Below are positions 7,584-11,472 of a stretch of 11,472 bases of DNA, in pieces (the stretch's first letter is position 1; every line of letters starts with the position of its first letter). Under the pieces are notes generated by a model, which saw only the letters and a list, made by a program, of their open reading frames with translations, did not search any database and had not been told where the DNA came from. The DNA comes from Cephalothrix spiralis (Eukaryota > Nemertea > Palaeonemertea > Archinemertea > Cephalotrichidae): the NCBI GenBank assembly GCA_032353305.1, contig JAUCNG010372706.1:1-11472 (forward strand), written 5' to 3'. The translations under genes were made by a program, and so were the position numbers.

Positions 7584-7605
7584 TACTAGCTAGTACTAGC
7601 TAGTA
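7584..7605. repeat. Perfect 22-bp palindrome of CTAG-rich repeats
   Basis: The 22 bases are their own reverse complement and consist of TACTAGCTAG units repeated head to tail. A related CATCTAGTAGA lies at 7547-7557 and CTAGTAGATGA closes the right side, so the arms extend loosely outward. Confidence 0.6.
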
Positions 7606-7827
7606 GATGAAATTAACATAGATCTTGAGGAATGACTTGTAGTTCGTTAGTTTTAGTTCTAGACGTCGCGTCATTAATTCAATATTTTTACGTTTTTTGC
7701 CAATCACGAAAAAGGTGTCAAATCACAGATCACGCCTTGAAATACGGCAATAACGACAAAATATAAAGCTGAATGAAAAATTAAATAACTCGTTTTATAA
7801 TAAAGTTGTATTTTTTTCTGATTGCAG

Positions 7828-8159
7828 CAAAAACAAGATTCGGGTATACTTCCGTACAAGCACTAAAAGATGGAAAATTAACCTAAAGGTTAAACCAGTA
7901 CTGAACATTTGGTATTTATATGAATTCACATGGCACCACGATGGTGGTATCGAAGTGTACCTCGATGGTAAATTCCTCCAGAGTTCATCATCAGTTAACA
8001 AAGATAAGGTCAAGGTCAAGAAGGTTCGTAGCCTCCTTATTGGTAAATCAGCTTCCGGTTTTAGACATGCTAAACTGGGCGAATTTGAGATGGATAGATT
8101 CAAGTTTTACTCCGTGACAAGGCAAACTTTGACGAATATTGGTATCATAAAAGTTAAAG
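7828..8159 (+). CDS. Exon: second half of LamG-like module C
   Basis: This internal exon of 332 nt starts after TGATTGCAG (GA plus C gives Asp) and ends G|GTTAGT in phase 1, a slightly weaker donor than the GTAAG donors of its neighbours. With 6298-6607 it gives exactly 214 codons. It carries KIRVYFRTSTKRWKINL (W15), NIWYLYEFTW (W28, W35), HHDGGIEVYLDGKFL, a lysine-rich VNKDKVKVKKVRSLL stretch (residues 56-70), then IGKSASG and the closing GEFEMDRFKFYSV strand with linker IGIIKVKG. It has no cysteine. Among the second-half exons this is the most canonical, including the YLDG turn expected of LamG/pentraxin-like folds. Confidence 0.86.
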
Positions 8160-8683
8160 GTTAGTTCTATAATTTTATGCTTTTACTGGATTCACTTGAT
8201 AGATGTATATTTGTTAATGCCAAAATTAGTACAAAAATTAGTATGCGGGAAAGGAAATCTGAAATTCTTTTTTATATTGTGCATTGAACTTAAATTTCTA
8301 AAAATACGAGGCAAAAATAAAACTTTTGAGATTTGAATGTGATGGTACAAGGTGGTACTTTCGAGAAGTTGAATAAGAACGACAATTTGTTCGTACAAAG
8401 CGTGATTTTTGACGCGTTGATATGATCGACAATTTACTCGGAACAAAATGTTAAGTAGATGAACGACAATTTACTGGTACAAAGTGTGACTTTCGAGAAA
8501 TTTGAATATGAACTACAATCTGTTGTACATAGAGTGATTTTCGAGGATCGAAGTTGAATAAAAACTACAATTTACTCTTAACACATGAGACTTTCGAAGA
8601 TGAACTATCATTTTGTGTCGATATTTGTTTAGGTCTATTATTTTTGTCGATTTCTAATTTTTAACTTTTTATTCCATTTTCAG
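8160..8683 (+). other. Intron between modules C and D (phase 1, 524 bp)
   Basis: Bounded by G|GTTAGT and an ATTCCATTTTCAG acceptor. More than half of it is the degenerate tandem repeat annotated at 8330-8620; the remainder is AT-rich with no other feature. Confidence 0.8.
8330..8620. repeat. Degenerate minisatellite, unit about 37-52 bp
   Basis: A core close to ACKACAATTTRCT followed by GTACAAAG-GTGAYTTTCGAG recurs with core starts near 8379, 8426, 8463, 8512, 8564 and 8604, and a partial first unit from about 8330 (GGTACAAGGTGGTACTTTCG). Units are diverged by substitutions and small indels, so the array is old. It fills most of this intron. Confidence 0.7.
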
Positions 8684-8996
8684 ATACATATTCTCCTGTC
8701 ACAATAGACTTCAACTACATTATCAATAAAATGATAAATGGCCTGAAGTTCACAGCAAAATTGGTTGGCAATGTAACGATACTAACAGAAGACGCAGGAA
8801 ATGTTGTCAGTTTAAACGGTGATGGATCACACGTCGACGTCACCGTAAAGGACTCTAGAGATTGTCTTAAGAATTTAGATGCATGTGTCGGGGGCATGAG
8901 CTTGAAATTCTCCACCAAATTCAAATCACTAAAGGAAAATACTTTCATCATTTCTAATGGTGATGGCTCCGGTACAGGTCTTAATGTTTATTACAA
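8684..8996 (+). CDS. Exon: first half of LamG-like module D
   Basis: This internal exon of 313 nt follows a TTCCATTTTCAG acceptor. The carried G makes GAT. It ends AA|GTAAGT in phase 2. It encodes about 105 residues: DTYSPVTIDFNYIINK at the module entry, one possible N-glycosylation site (N30-V-T), NVVSLNGDGSHVDV (a LamG-style LNGxGS strand), RDCLKNLDACVGGMSLKF with cysteines 61 and 68 (C-x6-C), and FIISNGDGS near 88-96 in place of SNGG. It ends GLNVYYK across the junction, matching the KYR and FYR endings of modules B and E. No irregularity is visible. Confidence 0.87.
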
Positions 8997-9517
8997 GTAA
9001 GTTTTTAATGTCCTCATATATATAACGTTTTGGGTTTCACTTACGACGAATCACCAGAGAATGGTGATGTTCTTAGGTCTCACCCGAAACTTGTCTCGTA
9101 TTTTTTAAGTTATACATCGAAAGAGCGAAATAAATTAGATGGCCCAACAAGCCCCATATACAGTGGCGTTACTCTCTTTAGGACGCTTCAACCTGGACAT
9201 TTATGAATGGGGTTTATAGTTTCGGTGCCCTCTCAGCCAAAACTGTAAAAATAATGGTTTTGCTCGGCATTATGAATGTTAACGTAGCCTTGTATGATCT
9301 TGTATGCACTATTTGAATCGTCCTAAAGGTCCCGAAGCCTGTGTTATGACACTGCTCATGAAGAAATCCGCTATTCATTTATGTAAATAGGAATTAATCC
9401 GCTGATATAATGTCCAGTAAAAACGTAAAGACAGGAATTTGAAATATTTCGCTTCCACATTTAGTTAGCTTGTTTACAAAATCAAACTGACTTGCGTATA
9501 TTATTAATATTTTATAG
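8997..9517 (+). other. Intron inside module D (phase 2, 521 bp)
   Basis: Bounded by AA|GTAAGT and an AATATTTTATAG acceptor. A small ATCACC-AGAGAAT-GGTGAT hairpin lies near 9050-9068. Nothing else is recognisable. Confidence 0.8.
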
Positions 9518-9837
9518 ATATGGAAGTCTCATTTTTGAATTCAAGACAACGACAAAAACATGGATTACTAAAATTCCAACACCTACCCTCAACGTCTGGA
9601 TTGAATATCAGTTAGTTTGGTCTGCAACCGATGGAGTTCATGTCTATATGAATTCAAACCTTATAAAGGTACAGAACACGCATATTTTGAAAACTATAAA
9701 AAAGACCTTGTATCCGAATATTTTACTCGGATTTTCAAAAATGTATGGTGCAATTGGCTGTAGCTGTGAATTTGGACACTTTGATCTTTTCAATGAGGCG
9801 AAACATAAATTGAATGAACTTGGCCTACAACCACTCG
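9518..9837 (+). CDS. Exon: second half of LamG-like module D
   Basis: This internal exon of 320 nt starts after TTTTATAG (AA plus A gives Lys) and ends G|GTAAGT in phase 1. With 8684-8996 it gives exactly 211 codons. It encodes GSLIFEFKTTTKTW (W15), TLNVWIEYQLVW (W27, W34), DGVHVYMNSNLIKV, a long ILKTIKKTLYPNILLGFSK stretch, then GAIGCSCEFGHFDLF. The CSC pair (C81, C83) before the closing strand is special to this module; module A has one cysteine at the equivalent place and B and C have none there. The linker to the next module is LGLQPLG. Confidence 0.86.
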
Positions 9838-10684
9838 GTAAGTATTGAGTAAAAATTTTAATTGAAGATTAAAAATCGGAATGTTACTTTTACAGATTAA
9901 AACCGAGTAATGATTTATATCTCCTTTATCTGGTCGAAAAGGTTTTGAAGTCTAAGATTTTGCCAATAGTGTACACAATATTCAAGGAACTTATCGCTTA
10001 CTGTTCTAAGGGGTGCAGGGCTTTTCGGCCCCAATATTTTCGGCCCCAGTACATTAAGCTATTGTCAAATTATGCCAATATAAGGCGAAATTAATCGTCG
10101 CTCAAGACTTTAAACCTCATGTGTCTGTGGATTTTTTGAGACTTTGTTGAACATTTCTCTTTTCATTGATATATAGAAGAGGGACCTTGAAACGTAAAAA
10201 AAACTACATTAACGAACAATTCAATTTTAGATTTCTTCCTATCGTGCAACATGAAAAAATAGTGTTCGTGCAATGTGCAAGCCTTATGCAAGCTAACGTG
10301 CAAGGTGAAAAATAAAAACAGCAACATTTTCGTTACTCATTGGGGATGAGTGAGTAAAATTTTTTCCTAGACTGTTTTTGTACCACAAATCATTATTGAT
10401 TGAATAATAAAGCCAGCAATGTCGACACCTATTTTTTTTACTTAAAAGAAAATAATGAAGCAAAAAAAAGACAAACAATGGTTTGGGTGGTCGAAATTTG
10501 TGCGCAGTGGAAATAATTGGAAAATTTGCCCGAAATTTTTGCAGCGCGGTCAAACATTTGCCAAAAGCAACAAAAAGTGCCGAAAATAGAGAAAGGTAAT
10601 ATGGTAAAAACTTTGCGTGAGGAAAATTTTTGCAAATTTGTCCATGACTCACCTGATATATTATTATTTTTTTGTGCTTTTCAG
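9838..10684 (+). other. Intron between modules D and E (phase 1, 847 bp)
   Basis: Bounded by G|GTAAGT and a TTTTTTTGTGCTTTTCAG acceptor. A short direct repeat of TTTTCGGCCCCA lies at 10022-10047, and GTGCAA recurs several times around 10242-10305. No exon, RNA gene or complete mobile element is visible. Confidence 0.8.
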
Positions 10685-11009
10685 AATCATTTTCTTCGAC
10701 AACTATTTCTTTTGGTAGTATAGTAAATTCTGTTATTGAGAGCTCCTCATGGGATATCACTGTGTCAGGTGGGCTTACCGCAACGAATGAAATTGGAGTA
10801 GGTAATGTGGTTACCCTAGATGGAAGTTCAAAATTCATCAGCATAAACCAAAAGGGCAATACTGAATCATGTATGACCAATATAGACAACTGTATCACCG
10901 GCTTGACTTTTGTGTTCGGTCTTAAAATTACTAAATATACCGAGAATATGGTCTTCTTTACAAATGGAGGTGACATACTACAGAGTAATGGTATTTACAT
11001 GTTTTATAG
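10685..11009 (+). CDS. Exon: first half of LamG-like module E
   Basis: This internal exon of 325 nt follows GTGCTTTTCAG, with the carried G giving GAA, and ends AG|GTAAAT in phase 2. It encodes about 109 residues: serine-rich entry SFSSTTISFGS, NVVTLDGSSKFISI (the LDGxx strand), SCMTNIDNCITGLTFVF with cysteines 63 and 70 (C-x6-C), ENMVFFTNGG with TNGG at 93-96, and SNGIYMFYR across the junction. It is the longest first-half exon here, by four codons over B and D. Its second-half partner must lie right of the window. Confidence 0.86.
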
Positions 11010-11472
11010 GTAAATTTTCATTTTACTTTTATATAGATCTTCTGAAACTATTGATACCTATTTTTTCAAATAACCTACGGATAAACTTATTTCCTCCTCC
11101 AAACGACTTCATGCACAACTTAAATTGAAATTTCGATTAAAACAAAATACATTGGCTGGTTAATTAAGACAATTAACTATACGTGACCTTGACTAAAAGG
11201 TAAAAATGAATTGTCATTCCGTGAAGGGATTAATTAGACTGGGTGTCGTATCTTAGTTTAATTAATCAAACTCGATCTTAAAATAATATCCCAAGCAGTT
11301 TTTAAAAATGATGTAAGAGAGACCCATTATGATCCATTATAATTTCAGCGTACAAGCCATTAGTGTGATAAACAATTCGTATATCGTTCTCCCATAACTG
11401 CCGTAAGAAGTTAAACCGCGGTAACTCTGTTTTCATCGAACCGAGAAAATAGACAATTTGTAAATCGATTTG
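11010..11472 (+). other. Intron inside module E (phase 2, runs off the window)
   Basis: Starts with the GTAAAT donor. AT-rich, with TTAATTAA motifs near 11160 and 11261. No second-half exon (an entry such as x-E-F-K-x-x-x-K-x-W in phase 2) is present before the window ends. Confidence 0.7.

Larger units (their letters stand above)
6608..7827 (+). other. Intron inside module C (phase 2, 1220 bp)
   Basis: Bounded by GA|GTAAGT and a TTTTTTTCTGATTGCAG acceptor. It contains a tRNA-like remnant and two palindromes, listed separately, plus a small TCTCGA-GTA-TCGAGA hairpin near 7172-7186. No exon of the host gene lies inside. Confidence 0.8.

Noticed and set aside
9161-9245. CAGTGGCGTTACT stretch as a transposon terminus
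   Set aside because: Only a loose resemblance to common element starts; no matching end or flanking duplication.
10293-10976. Longest open frame on the minus strand (227 codons)
   Set aside because: It runs antisense across the module E exon and its upstream intron, has no recognisable domain, and its composition follows AT-rich intron sequence. The plus-strand exon has clear splice sites and family motifs.
11349-11395. Possible second-half exon of module E after ATTTCAG at 11348
   Set aside because: The phase-2 reading meets a stop after about 15 codons and lacks the x-F-x-x-x-x-K-x-W entry seen in all four other second-half exons.

Overview
The window looks like nuclear DNA of an invertebrate animal. 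It is AT-rich, has no bacterial-style gene packing, and carries short open segments bounded by consensus splice sites (pyrimidine-rich tract plus AG, then GTAAGT-like donors). The introns of 0.5-1.6 kb are full of decayed mobile DNA. A marine invertebrate such as a mollusc or another lophotrochozoan fits the protein family, but the species cannot be read from the sequence.

The coding content is one interior piece of a single large plus-strand gene; neither the start codon nor the stop codon is in the window. Eight exons alternate between two types. A 'first-half' exon (about 310-325 nt) follows a phase-1 intron and ends in phase 2. A 'second-half' exon (about 300-330 nt) starts in phase 2 and ends in phase 1. 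Each pair encodes one domain of 205-214 residues that resembles a concanavalin A-like / laminin-G-like (LamG_3 type) jelly-roll domain. The window holds the second half of module A (1645-1973), complete modules B (3562-3874 + 5360-5661), C (6298-6607 + 7828-8159) and D (8684-8996 + 9518-9837), and the first half of module E (10685-11009). All phases agree and no stop interrupts the joined frame of about 848 codons. The product is probably an extracellular or secreted multi-domain adhesion or lectin-like protein.

The non-coding part is rich in structure. Positions 1-1644 hold hairpins made of TACCAA/TTGGTA motifs and a perfect 46-bp palindrome. Intron A-B holds a 15-bp-stem hairpin close to the splice donor, a tRNA-derived (SINE-like) remnant, and a 411-bp non-autonomous hAT-type element with terminal inverted repeats and an intact 8-bp target-site duplication. 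The intron inside module B holds an element with 16-bp terminal inverted repeats filled with GCACG-type subrepeats, overlapped by a ~270-bp tandem duplication with a hairpin in each copy. The intron inside module C has another tRNA-like remnant and two palindromes. Intron C-D carries a degenerate ~45-bp tandem repeat. No tRNA or rRNA gene, CRISPR array or promoter could be supported.
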